Of a stretch of 64,000 nucleotides of DNA, positions 1 through 10,912 are shown one piece after another. Under the pieces are notes generated by a model. That model did no database searches, had not been told where the DNA came from, and saw nothing but the letters and a program-made list of their open reading frames with translations. Source of the DNA: Nautilus pompilius (Eukaryota > Mollusca > Cephalopoda > Nautilida > Nautilidae); contig JACATO010001117.1 of assembly GCA_018389105.1 (NCBI GenBank), forward strand, positions 434,001 to 498,000. The letters run 5' to 3'. Both the position numbers and the translations under genes were made by a program. Each line of letters opens with the position of its first letter. The stretch's first letter is position 1.

Positions 1-83
1 GGTGTAGATTCTGTTATATCCATGCTTTCTGTGGCCTGCTGCAATGGCATTGGGACACCATTCTCACAAGATAGATCAGGGCC
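1..83 (-). CDS. TSR2: TSR2 coding exon 5 (partial, runs off left edge)
   Basis: After a CTGAACAG acceptor, a phase-0 open frame reads [20 protein letters not shown], then MDITEST, to the first base of the window. Phase agrees with exon 4, and the low-complexity, Pro/Glu-bearing composition suits the divergent C-terminal region. The gene end lies to the left of the window. Confidence 0.65.
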
Positions 84-3000
84 CTGTTCAGAAAAATCAA
101 ATAACTCATCAATAACAAATCTGTCAATGCCCAACATTTATCCAACAGTTAATCTTGCTCTATTTAAATGGTGAAATACGAGCATAATCTTTACTGAATG
201 CCAAATCAAATCCACATCTTTTCTTCAAACTTGTATGTAAATGTCAGTGTTCATCAGAAAAAAACCCCCTGGTATCACTTTCCAAAACCAAATGGAGGTT
301 AGCCACATGCCCACCACAAAAAGTCCTAGAACTCTTCATTTTTTTAGATGTGGGAGGAGGCATTGTTATTTCTGTGTCAAGCACTGCATCTACAAAGGAG
401 ATGAATCTCATGGAGGTGTCACTGTTATCTGCTATGAAGCAGTACCGGTCCTGCTCCACAAGGGTCCAGCACCCCTGACTTCAGCAGGGACAGCCTTACT
501 AGGACTTTTTGGTTTTTAGATGTGGGAGACTGGCAAAGAACAGCAAGAAGAAACTGTACCAAGAAGGTAAACCAAACCAAGAGGGTCCCCAACCAGGATT
601 TGAACCCAGGCTCTCAACCATGGCAACCGGATACCATGTTAATAAACCTTTATTTGCTAATTTAAAAAAAAATTTACCATCTGTTGTTCTTATAATTATG
701 GTTAAAAACTGATTCAGTCCAACTTTCTCTGAGCTCTGTGCAGTTATATTTTTAACACTGACTAACTTGATGCCATTAATCCTACCTGACTTCCACTACA
801 GTATAAAATAACAATCCTGATATTTTATATATCAGGTTAAATCTTTAAAAGCTATTTTAATTAGCATATTCATTATGTCACTTCAACCTATCAGCACAAA
901 CTTGCGATTGCCTCTACTAAAATCTTAGAAATTCTTTTTTAAAAATTGTATTCCTTTAAAAAAAACAATGCTTCCATGAAAACAAGATTATACATCATTG
1001 CCTTGTTTTTTATCTTAAACCCATCCACCCACTCTAGGTCACTAAATTCTGGGTCCAACGGAAGAAAATGAAGACATTTAAGATCAGCAGAGTACATACA
1101 TCTATCTCTTCATCACTAGCAGCTTTGGTGCTGTTCTCTACTGATGGTTTTGGTAACTTTTTAATTCTTTCTTCAACCTCTTGGTTTTTGCCTTCTCGAC
1201 ACAGCGTGTAGAAAGAACAGATCAGCTGAGCAATCTACAACAAAAAAATGCACATTAATTCATCAATGTTCACTTTATTTAATGGAAGATACAGGTAAAA
1301 TCTGACAGGACATCACTACCTTAGCAAAAAGCTTTGAGAATTTGCACACACAACTGTTTAAAGGCAAATTTAGTATCACAGATTGGAAGTGGTTTGAGTT
1401 ACAGCTATACAGTAAATGAGAGGAACAATGAGATTTTGTTCTAGTACTGCAAACTTTGGTCTTTGCATTAAATACTGTTATATACATAGACAATCCCTCT
1501 ATAATCAAGTGAATTCCCCTCCTTTAATGGAGTAGCTGCAGCAGGCTGATGCTCTTCTCTCTGACTACATTTCTTCTTCCTTGGCAATCCTTGCTAATTC
1601 AAAATCATTAACTCCCCTGTTTACATACAGATCACTGAGTTTCCAATGGATTTCTGTTGGATTTGGCTGCTAACACATCTTCAGTTTAGTTCAACAAATA
1701 TTAGTTTTATAGCTTGGCGTGGAGTCATAAGTTTGGTATACAAGACCAGTCCAGCAAAGATGAGCATTGATAATCATAGCTTCAATATCCCATTCATACC
1801 AACAAATAGTTCTGTTAGACGACCAGCCAGCAAAAACTTAACTGATTGCTTTCATTACTGATCTGGAAAAAGGTATAGTTATTTGCATAAAAATCATTTC
1901 CAATGTACACATTAACACAGCTACTGCTCAAATGAAGTAAAGAGGTAGCAGTCGACAAGCTAGGTCTTGTGTTCTGGTTTACTTTGATGCAGATTTACTA
2001 CAAATATTATCTTCATAGTCTTGTATTATCAACAAATTCTTACTTAGGAAAGCAGAAGTGCAAATAGGAAATAAACAAACATTAGTGGCAAATCATTTGT
2101 CCTCCACCATGGAATGAAGAATTAGCTTGAAAATAACTGAAACTCTTTTTTTTTTTTAAATACAAAGATATTAAGTTATGTTGCTTGAATAGAAATTCAA
2201 GTTGTCAATTTTCTTGGCTTCTTTAATCCTCTATCTAAGCAGATGCCCCTCCATTTCTTTAACAGGTGTTGTGATGTTGTTGGTCACTTGTCAAGGAGAG
2301 AGAAGATACTGGAGTGACTGGTAGCTGTGGAGGATTTCCTTTTTCAGATTTTTAATTATTCAGATTTTCAAAAGAATTTAATGAACTTTAAATAAAGCAA
2401 GCTGACTATTTAAAAAAGAATATAAAACAAACTGCCAGCTTAAGACTTTGCGAGTACCACTTTAAATGTTTCTACTCAGAAAAAAATTGCAATTCAAAAT
2501 GTAAGAGAGATAAATCCAGAGGTTTCTTTTGCAGTGATTCCAAAACTGAATCTTTGGAACGTTGATTCTGACTCAAATCCACAACTAAAAGAAGTGACAT
2601 CAGAAACGAAAAATTGCAAAGTAGATTTAAAAACGAGAATCTATTCCAGACAAACCGTAAGATATCCCCTTTTTCTTTAATTGTATTCACTTCTAGATCA
2701 TGTTATTTGTCAGCCCTGACAACTATATCTCACAAGATGATTTATAAAACAAAATGCTGCCACAAACACACTTTGCTAATAGATTTGGCATCTGGCTGGT
2801 TTCAGTCAGCAGCAGAAAACTCAGCCTTTAAGTATGGTGCCGTAGCTACTCCAAAAACAAACAAAGTTAAGAGAATTCTGAGACAGGGACTTCACAACCA
2901 CATGGTTGCCTGCACAGATATAAATAAAACTGCATTCAAAGCATTTCCCCCCCCCTGGTAAACGAGATTTTATACCACCCGCTCAGACTATCTGTGGCAT

Positions 3001-6000
3001 GAAAACAATTTACCATTTCTGCATGTTTGCACTTCTTTTCAATAATACGTCCTCATTTCAATAGTATGTTTAAAAACTGCCTGCTTGCAGATAAGATTTC
3101 TGTTTAGTCAACATTTGTGGCTGGCACCTTTTTAAATCCAGAGTCCATACTTTCTCTGTCAGATAATCATTACTATTTTGCTATACTCAATAGGTTTACA
3201 ACCACCTGTATTATGAGAAATTACCTATACCACTTTAATCTATCATTTTCTTTTCTCCAGGAAGTTAAAAATGGGCGGGGCTCGTACGCAACATAAGCAG
3301 TCAAGTGGCCAGAGACCTAGCAGCCCAACAAGCTTCGCAGAACTGGGGTTGCTTTCCTTCCTCGTAAAATATTTAGCATTTTGCCATTTAGAGGAGAATG
3401 AAAGATTCTGAATTTTTTAAAAAGGAGACTGGAAAGGATTTAACAAAGACACATCCAAAGGATGGTTTAGAGGTGATGTTCAAAGAAAAGAAAGAACCTC
3501 ACCCTAAGGGTAAAAAGATGCCAGCTGCAGCCAGAACTCCATTAGGAAAACCCAATGCTCCAGACTTTTGATCAGTTTTCTAAAAGAATTAATACCGTCA
3601 CCACACGGCTCATTGGTAAGCAATTTAACAAGACCAGTTCTCCAGCTGGCCAGGATGTAATGGTTTGTATGAGCTCAGAGCTAGTAAATTGTAGTAGACA
3701 TCAGTCTTTGCATCGCCCTAGAATGGTCTTCCAGTCAAACACACCTCAATATTTACACCTTTCCCCAAACTGGTGGTTTTCCTTTTAACAATGATATTCT
3801 TAGAATATTAAGAAAATTAAAATTATTAGTTTACCTTGTTTTGGATTTTAGATATTTGAGGGCTGAAGAGATTTTAAAATAATTAATTAATAAGCTGGAG
3901 AGTAACCATCACTAGGCTTGTAAATGAAGTGGCTCGAAACAAGAAAACAAACGGTATCTAGTTATAGTGAATTGTAATGCTTAAAAGTCAAACTAATAAG
4001 AATTAATTTTTTTATGAGGAACCTTGTACAATCTGACTGCTTCCTGCTTTTAAATTAGCTAAAAATAAATTACGGATCAGAATTATTCCTAAAGTATTAT
4101 TCTGCCCACTTTGGTGTGTAAACAAATACTCACAGGCTCGAGGCTACCATCTTCGATGACTGTGTCAAACTCTGTAGTCAGTACGTTGGCCAGGAAGTCT
4201 TCTACTTCATACAGATCGAGTTCAGCTTTGGAAGAGAGGAAAGGTAAACCGGCTAAATTGTAATTCCATTTTAAAAAAAAAAAAAAGTCACCATGAAGAC
4301 AAGGCTCAATCAACAATGCAAATAGTTTCATAACCATTGAAGGTCTTATCATAAAGCAGAACTAGGAGCACTAGCATAGTTTTTTTGGATGAATTTTGCA
4401 AAACTTAAAATAATATGTAAAGTAATTAAGCTAGAAATGAGTTTTACATTGTTTTTCTAAAACTTAAGTCGGACAAAAGTGGCTTTCCCAGTTGTTATTT
4501 TTTTTAAAAAAAAAAAGCATGGTAATAATAACATTTATTAGTAATCAATTGGAAAATGAGCTTAAAAAATATATTATTGCCTGCCCAGAATTTAAGGTGA
4601 ACTGTTTTTGGTATTCTCCTTAGCTGAAGCCTGGATGTTGTCATCAAATAAAACTATGGAGTCTTTTTTAAATGTGCGGCATGTAGATTATTGAAATTAG
4701 CTCTCCTGATCAACTGAGGGAGACAGGGCGCTACAGACAATTTAATTTGTTACACATCCAGAGAGTGGTTTCAGTCTCAAAAATAAAATTAATAATAGAA
4801 AAGAAAATGTTCACTATTCTATGGATTATTTGGATTAAAATAAATATTCCAATTGCAAAGGGAAGAAATCAAATCGTAATAAGTAGCATCTCCACAAACG
4901 GAGAAATTTCAATGTAACTGTTTCTAGTGCGAGTCGATTCTTGAGAGTTTAATTTAGTACCAGATTTATCCACTTTTTAGTGAAAAAAATACAAAACTCT
5001 GAATAATAACTGTGAAATTAGACAAGGATTTTGCTTCAATGAGCAAAGGGGGAAAGTGCATAATATTTAGCGTTACTACACTCTGTATGCAGATAGGTGC
5101 TGAAGTAAAAGTTACTGGTAACTTGCTACTAATTTTATGAATTCAGGAAACCTGTGGATGGATCTCATTAAGGACTAAGAAAAAGATCTCACCATTTTCA
5201 TTAAACCATTTCTCAATAGCATAAACCATCCACTCTGCTTTGGCCTTGCTTTCTGTCCCACCAAAGCCATGGTCAACTGCTATCTGCAATTGAAGCAGCA
5301 TACATTTCAGCTCTAAATACAACGCTGCTGATGTAGAAAAAGTATACAATTTATTTTCACTTCACAAGTTAGTTAACAAACTGTATATCTGAGACTAAAC
5401 TTAAAGTATAAAGTGCATACATATTCCTTTGACTGTTAAATACTTTCAAATTATCACTATGCATTTAAATGGAACACATGAAATTCTGGCAAATAGATGT
5501 ATATTTATATCAAACATTTCCCTTGAAATTACTTCTCAGAATTTGTTTACGTGTATAATTTTAGATTGGAAAAATGCATAGTTTACAAACTAAGTAAATA
5601 TGGAGCCCAACATGATCTGTGGGATCTGGTGATGTTTACAACACCTATCCTACTTAGGAAGATGGATAACTAGATATACAAAAATTAATTAAAATTATAT
5701 TTTCCAGATATAAAAAGGCAAATTAATTTTTAAACAACTTCAAGAAAATTCCAGAGAAACAAACATTATCTGTAATAATTTTGAATGATGGACCTATCAA
5801 AACTATTATCGTAATACTTGAAGAAATGTTTGTCAGAAAACAAGGATACGTTCTTACCGTGTGCAGTCTTATCTAAAAAAAAGACGCTGAACTTGATTGG
5901 CATAATACTTTGGTACTAATAGTCTTATGATTTCAGTGGAATCAAGAACTTTTTAACTGAAAATGAAAAACTATTCAACATAAGATCTTTAAAATCACCC

Positions 6001-8471
6001 TGGTTACCAAAACTTAAGTGGTTTCAATATAGAGTTAGTTATAAAGCAAAATGATCTATTGACCCAGACTGGCTGCCTCTTATATATAGGTGACCATGTT
6101 TCAGTATCTCTAGAAACAGATAACACTATGCAGCTCCAACCATATGAAGAAAAGCTTATACTCTCTAATGTCAAGAACTCTGTACAAAGAATATTTTTTA
6201 CTTCATGATCTATTAAATCTCCAAATTAGTTTTGCCTCTTCATTTAACTGTTCGGCATCGTAAAATTTCCAGCCGCTATGTACACGGTATTGTTTGTTTG
6301 TTTGTTTCATCCCTGTTGAAAATGTAACAAAATTTAAGCCTTTGGACTAGGAAGGATCTTAATACCTTTAATTTAAAATAATGCAGAGACCTGATTGTCT
6401 TTCTACATAGGTTATGTAATAAAATTTAAAAGGCTGTAATCAAACTTAACATGCAGTAAATGCTTTTTTGTCAGTAAAACTTTTGACTGTTGTCAATTAA
6501 GATTCAAGGGAAGTAATTCATGATATACTATTTTTCAAATGTCATTTTAATTGCTTCTGATATTGGTTACTTGAAAAAAAAATTTGAACAATACCATTTA
6601 TAATTAGATTCTTTGAAAGATAAGGGTTCAAAATTCAATAAATCTAAATTAATTGCTAAATTAGTACACTTTATTTTAGAATATTTTACGACTAATACTA
6701 ATAATAGCAGGAACAGAAATTCCAAATCAACATTTCTGCAGGTAAAACTAATAGTCTATGGGGTAAGTGAGACAGTCTTTGAAATCTAGAATAATAGATA
6801 CACATGATAAGCGTCTGGTATACTATTTGTACAATGAAATGCTGTTTGACGGACAATTCTGTCAATGATAGCTAGAGCTGACAAAGTAAACACCATGAGA
6901 ATAATGGGAAAAAGTGAGGAAGGGAAGTGATTGGAAAACGCTTACAATGGCTAACTACGGCCAGCGGGTCAGGGGGTGGCTTTAGCTAACTATGGCCAGT
7001 GGGTGTTAGGGGGTGGCTTTAGTGAACTATGGCCAGTGGGTGTCAGGGGGTGGCTTTAGTGAACTACGGCCAGTGGGTGTCAGGGGGTGGCTTTAGTGAA
7101 CACAGCCAGTGGGTGTCAGGGGATGGCTTTAGTGAACTATGGCCAGTGGGTGTCAGGGGGTGGCTTTAGCTAACTATGGCCAGTGGGTGTTAGGGGGTGG
7201 CTTTAGTGAACTATGGCCAGTGGGTGTCAGGGGGTGGCTTTAGTGAACTACGGCCAGTGGGTGTCAGGGGGTGGCTTTAGTGAACACAGCCAGTGGGTGT
7301 CAGGGGATGGCTTTAGTGAACTATGGCCAGTGGGTGTCAGGGGGTGGCTTTAGCTAACTATGGCCAGTGGGTGTCAGGGGGTGGCTTTAGTGAACTATGG
7401 CCAGTGGGTGTCAGGGGGTGGCTTTAGCTAACTATGGCCAGTGGGTGTTAGGGGGTGGCTTTAGTGAACTGCGGCCAGTGGGTGTCAGGGGGTGGCTTTA
7501 GTGAACTGCGGCCAGTGGGTGTCAGGGGGTGGCTTTAGTGAACTACGGCCAGTGGGTGTCAGGGGGTGGCTTTAGTGAACACGGGTAGTGGGTGTCAGGG
7601 GGTGGCTTTAGTGAACACGGGTAGCGGGTGTCAGGGGGTGGCTTTAGTGAACTATGGCCAGTGGGTGTCAGGGGGTGGCTTTAGTGAACACGGCCAGTGG
7701 GTGTCAGGGGGTGGCTTTAGTGAACACGGCCAGTGGGTGTCAGGGGGTGGCTTTAGTGAACACGGCCAGTGGGTGTCAGGGGGTGGCTTTTGTGAACACG
7801 GCCAGTGGGTATCAGGGGATGGCTTTAGTGAACTATGGCCAGTGGGTGTCAGGGGGTGGCTTTAGTGAACACGGCCAGTGGGTGTCAGGGGGTGGCTTTA
7901 GTGAACACGGGTAGCGGTGCTCAATGTTTTTGTTCCTACTTTTTCACGATTTCCCTAGGAGGTAGCCGAGTTTAGCCCACGGCAGCAGAACACAAGTGAC
8001 TCTGCATCATTCCGTATATGAGAAGAAAAACTCGGACGTAGTCGACATCATTAGCCTTTAATTCCGGGTGGGAGCAGAGACCCTACGTGGGTGCCCAGGG
8101 TCCCATCCAGCTCGGGCACGGGGATGGGGGACATTCGTGTCTTTTACAACAAACAGGTGACCTGCTGAGAGATTAATAAGGCTAGAGATGCTCCACAAAG
8201 GGATAAAAGAGGGATCCCAGGGAAGGGGAGGGGGGTCGGTCCTGGTCTACTACGTCAGCAGCCATCTCGCTCGCGTCGCCATGTTTGTTGTTTCTACCCC
8301 CCCTGTTCAGTGCGCAGCAGTTCCAGCGTTCATCCCTTTTTCTGGTTCCAGGTATGTAAAGGGAGGAGTTAAGCGAGAAGATTTATTAAGACGAACCTGC
8401 AGAGCGGACCAGCTATTTAAAACACTTCCAACGGCGAGAGCGAACAGCGTCTTCCGCTCGCAGGAAGCCAT
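1..8471 (-). CDS. TSR2: Pre-rRNA-processing protein TSR2 orthologue (5 coding exons, 3' end off window)
   Basis: TSR2 is the chaperone that carries ribosomal protein eS26 to the assembling small subunit and supports late 20S/18S pre-rRNA processing. Five minus-strand exons join in phase: 8397-8471, 5193-5283, 4134-4225, 1100-1234 and 1-83 (partial). They give about 158 residues before the window ends. The protein starts [14 protein letters not shown]; residues 15-25 match the family's W-x-ALQ end of helix 1, residues 26-34 give IAVDHGFGG, and residues 57-83 give the hallmark [10 protein letters not shown]...[11 protein letters not shown]. Human TSR2 has the same order (ALQIAVENGFGG, ELDEVEDFL, NEFDTVVEDGS). 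The acidic segment SDEEID (126-131) begins the low-complexity C-terminal tail. The usual C-terminal DGWTIVRR-type motif is not in the window. Every junction has GT/AG and consistent phase. The identification is firm; the last exon is the least certain. Confidence 0.93.
84..1099. other. TSR2 intron 4
   Basis: Intron between TSR2 exons 4 and 5. It holds a tRNA-like segment near 590 (listed separately). The stretch 240-520 stays open on both strands but shows no recognisable domain. Otherwise AT-rich. Confidence 0.6.
535..640 (-). repeat. Possible tRNA-derived SINE fragment
   Basis: On the minus strand a T-arm-like segment contains an RNA polymerase III B box, GGTTCAAATCC (plus 596-606), flanked by short pairing arms (CTGGG/CCTGG with wobble pairs). 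No full cloverleaf is visible, so a functional tRNA is unlikely. A degraded tRNA-derived SINE is the best guess. Confidence 0.3.
1100..1234 (-). CDS. TSR2: TSR2 coding exon 4
   Basis: 135 nt, phase 0 at both ends, residues 87-131: [20 protein letters not shown], then a Lys/Glu-rich helix and the acidic SDEEID. It matches the human VSQQLQTMFHHFQRG segment in position and character. Acceptor TTGTAG, donor GTATGT. Confidence 0.88.
1235..4133. other. TSR2 intron 3
   Basis: 2.9-kb intron. Most of it is AT-rich with no recognised content. A coding-like plus-strand segment at 3240-3660 is listed separately. Confidence 0.6.
3260..3660 (+). pseudogene. Coding-like segment in TSR2 intron, possible retrocopy
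   Basis: After a good-looking acceptor (TTTTCTTTTCTCCAG) the plus strand is less AT-rich and includes a CpG-bearing patch (GGGCGGGGCTCGTACGC). From about 3398 it reads a Lys-rich frame beginning [17 protein letters not shown] and running to [10 protein letters not shown] before a stop near 3570. The next frame continues as [19 protein letters not shown]. Together these look like one protein interrupted by a frameshift, such as a processed pseudogene on the strand opposite TSR2. I do not recognise the parent gene and see no poly(A) tail. Confidence 0.3.
4134..4225 (-). CDS. TSR2: TSR2 coding exon 3
   Basis: 92 nt, phase 1 in and phase 0 out, residues 56-86: [20 protein letters not shown], then [11 protein letters not shown]. 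This is the most diagnostic block of the family. The donor is GTGAGT and the acceptor CCAAAG. Confidence 0.93.
4226..5192. other. TSR2 intron 2
   Basis: AT-rich intron with simple A/T runs. Nothing else recognised. Confidence 0.6.
5193..5283 (-). CDS. TSR2: TSR2 coding exon 2
   Basis: 91 nt, phase 0 in and phase 1 out, residues 26-55: [20 protein letters not shown] followed by [10 protein letters not shown]. The acceptor is TTGCAG and the donor GTGAGA. The intron just upstream happens to stay open and reads LLQLQ, which could lead a gene finder to extend this exon wrongly. Confidence 0.9.
5284..8396. other. TSR2 intron 1, contains minisatellite
   Basis: 3.1-kb intron. The part at 5284-6940 is AT-rich with no recognised content. 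At 6948-7918 lies the 37-bp minisatellite. The part at 7920-8396 is richer in GC and CpG, consistent with its closeness to the first exon and promoter. Confidence 0.6.
6948..7918 (+). repeat. 37-bp G-rich minisatellite with 184-bp higher-order period
   Basis: About 26 tandem copies of a 37-bp unit of the form GTGAACTATGGCCAGTGGGT-GTCAGGGGGTGGCTTTA. Variants differ at the ACTATGG / ACTACGG / ACACAG / ACTGCGG / ACACGG position. Five variants in fixed order form a 184-bp higher-order unit (one subunit is 36 bp). Its GCTAAC start recurs at 6985, 7169 and 7353. Every unit carries GGG and GGGGG runs on the plus strand. Because 37 is not a multiple of 3, the array yields open frames that look repetitive-proteinaceous, but these are not genes. 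Confidence 0.95.
8397..8471 (-). CDS. TSR2: TSR2 coding exon 1
   Basis: Encodes residues 1-25, [20 protein letters not shown] through W-S-A-L-Q, ending in phase 0 at a GTTCGT donor. Human exon 1 also stops right after ALQ. Just upstream of the ATG the minus strand reads CTTTTTAG-AT, so a 5'UTR intron may abut the start codon. Confidence 0.88.
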
Positions 8472-9133
8472 ATCTAAAAAGAACGGTAACTCCCCCAAAC
8501 TAACTTTCTTAAAAAAAACAAAACAATTTTTTTTAACTAGGGTTATTTCCCTTGTATTAATAATTAGAAGTGCTTGCAAGTTAGGTGTTGAAAAATTCAT
8601 ATGTTCACCGCTAAATTACACTATTATTATTTATTAATTTTAAAGCAGAATGTTTACCCGTTGACTAGAGTTCGTGTAGTAAGAGGAATTCTGTTCAAAT
8701 AACTCAAACTTTCCAAATAAAATTAATGTTTTAATCAATTGTTTCATCAAAGGATAATTTCTGTTTTAGAAAACCCCACAAATTTTCTTCCTTTTCTCTT
8801 TAGTTAATTTCCTGCTTCTCTTTCTGATTTTCATTGCGCTTAAAACTGCCAAAACAAAAAATCAGAATTAATTCATTATTAACTAACAAAATACACAATA
8901 TTTTCCTTAGCAGGCTATCAAAATCGTCATTTACTTAGACCACCTGTCAGAGTTGGTAAACTTACTCCTTAGAAACCTTCTAGAAATCATAGTATGCCAA
9001 AGGTGGTGAGAGTTTGGATAATGAACCCTCCCCTCCTTTCTTTTGTTTGTTGCATACATTGTAGACAAAGCAGGTGAGGGAGTTTAATGCCGTATCACCC
9101 ACTAGAGAGCGCTGTCCACCTTGTGCCATTAGA
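8472..9133. other. Upstream region of TSR2
   Basis: AT-rich DNA upstream of the TSR2 start codon, expected to hold its 5'UTR and promoter. No clear TATA box or other element could be assigned. Confidence 0.4.
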
Positions 9134-10912
9134 CAGTGGTTCCTATCGGTTTTTATTGCCGCAGACCAGTATTGAAACCTTTTATTTGTATATTCATTAT
9201 GGTAACTAATTTTAAGAGGTCACGTGTTATTTTACATTGATTCTGTATGCACTCACACGTGTCATCATAACTGATTTTTAAATTATTATTCGCCCACAAA
9301 GTATTCTACTTTCACCACTGTTAAAAACCATACACATGACATCACCAGCTAATAACAGGAACGTGTGTAACCTACTGACGGGATCACATCAATGGTTGGA
9401 TCATCTGTCTGACAGCGAGACTCACAGACTCTTTCTCTTCCAATGTCTGGTCTTGGTAGCCAGGGTGCTGAATTTCAGATATTCGCCCTTTATTTTAATC
9501 TAGAAAGACAACAAAGGTGAAGATGCATTAAAGTTTAGAGTCCTCTGTCACATGCCAGCCCAATCAACTGATCCTGACAAGGACAAATCCTTGTTGGCAG
9601 GGATAAGCGGATCACGGATCCATTCTTTCCTGACTCTCGGATCTTTTGAATTTGGGGAGTATGACTCGAATGTGTGACTTCAGGTGCTGACTTACTAACC
9701 TGGAAAGTCCAACAGCTCCTGAGAAATCCACAAAAGTATGGAACTTCAAAAATCCCCCTATCCACAGTTCCCCCCAGGTTGTGGTTTTACCTTCCATTTT
9801 CCCTTGCAGTGAGAAGTTCGTTCATTGCAGTCAATATTTTCAGCCAGACCTCGTCATTAAAATCTGCAGCTAATGGCAAGTTTCTATCTGCAGCTCTTCT
9901 CTACTTAAAGTCTGTCCAGGGCTTCCCTCTCGGCAGAGAAGCCACTTGTAATCGGCAACCATATCCTCATACAGTGATTCAAACAGACGTGAATTGAGTG
10001 GATGTGTTTTGATGTAATTAACAACACAGATCATGTTTTGCAAAACACTGACAAGTTCAGGAGAAAGTTTTTGGTTTGGCAAAATTTGGTGATGGATGAC
10101 AGAGTGGACAGACTCACATTCAGGCACCACATCTTTTACTCTGGTTGTGAAACCGGACAGCCTTCCAGTCATCACTATCAGTACAAACTCCAACACAATA
10201 AGTCCAGCTGAGCCTGCTTGAAACATAACTGTCCAAAACTCTGAAGATTTCTGCCCCTGTTGTGTTGTTAGGCAGGGGAAGCTTGCACAGTAAATCTGCA
10301 TACACATCATCTTCAAAAATATAATGCACATACACTAACAGTGTTGCCTTGTTTTCAATATTAGTTGATTCATCCACCTGAATCGAAAACCACAGTGATC
10401 CATTTATCCTCTTCAGCAACTGCTGTTCAATGTCTTTAGCTATTTCGTAAATCCTCCTTGGCACCAGTGTTTTTGGAAAGAGGAACTTGTCCTACCTTGC
10501 AAAGAATCAGCTCTTCACCAATTGTAAAAGGCTTTTTAGCTTTGTCAATTCAGTGATCTACTAGAAACGATGCTTTTTAGGCAGCCATGTTTGAGGCCAC
10601 ACATAATATTGTGAAATAACTGTTTGTGTCATTCAGATTTGCTTTTTTCCTCTTCAAAAAACCAACTGTTTTTCTCTGAGAGCAGGATGTTTAGACTCCA
10701 CACATTAAAACCATATTTTAAATACAAGGATTCGTACCTGTGATTGAATGTTGCTCTATTTCAGTTTTTTTGCATTTTATATTTTTTGCAGTTCTCTACT
10801 CTTTATTTTATCCTTCAGAACACTGTCTTTTTTTTGCAGAAGAAATCTCTCCATGATGGAAGTTTGCTCGATCATCTATACCAGTCCGCTGTATAAAGAT
10901 TGGGAACCATCG
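9134..10912 (-). mobile_element. Decayed hAT element (ZBED5/FAM200-like transposase)
   Basis: The left end CAGTGGTTCCTATCGGTTTTT and the mutated right end GATTGGGAACCATCG resemble the CAGTGGTTCTCAACC-type ends of animal hAT elements. The minus strand between them encodes a broken hAT transposase. Around 10464-10120 it reads RIYEIAKDIEQQLLKRINGS, then SIQVDESTNIENKATLLVYV. Around 10110-9870 it reads HHQILPNQKLSPELVSVLQN, then KTHPLNSRLFESL, the order found in vertebrate FAM200/ZBED5-type proteins. Several frameshifts and stops show that it is dead. No convincing 8-bp target duplication was found, so the ends are approximate. Confidence 0.75.

Noticed and set aside
535-640. A working tRNA gene on the minus strand
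   Set aside because: Only a T-arm/B-box-like part is visible. No A box or acceptor stem could be paired.
5284-5349. Longer TSR2 exon 2 starting [16 protein letters not shown]
   Set aside because: The frame runs through the intron by chance. A clear first exon ending ALQ exists at 8397-8471, in the right phase and with the family's sequence.
7566-7914. Open frames encoding a repeated Gly/Val/Ser-rich protein
   Set aside because: They are a by-product of the 37-bp minisatellite, whose period is not a multiple of three. No start context, splice sites or conservation.
8188-8637. 149-codon plus-strand frame across TSR2 exon 1
   Set aside because: Antisense to a well supported exon and lacking domain or splice support.
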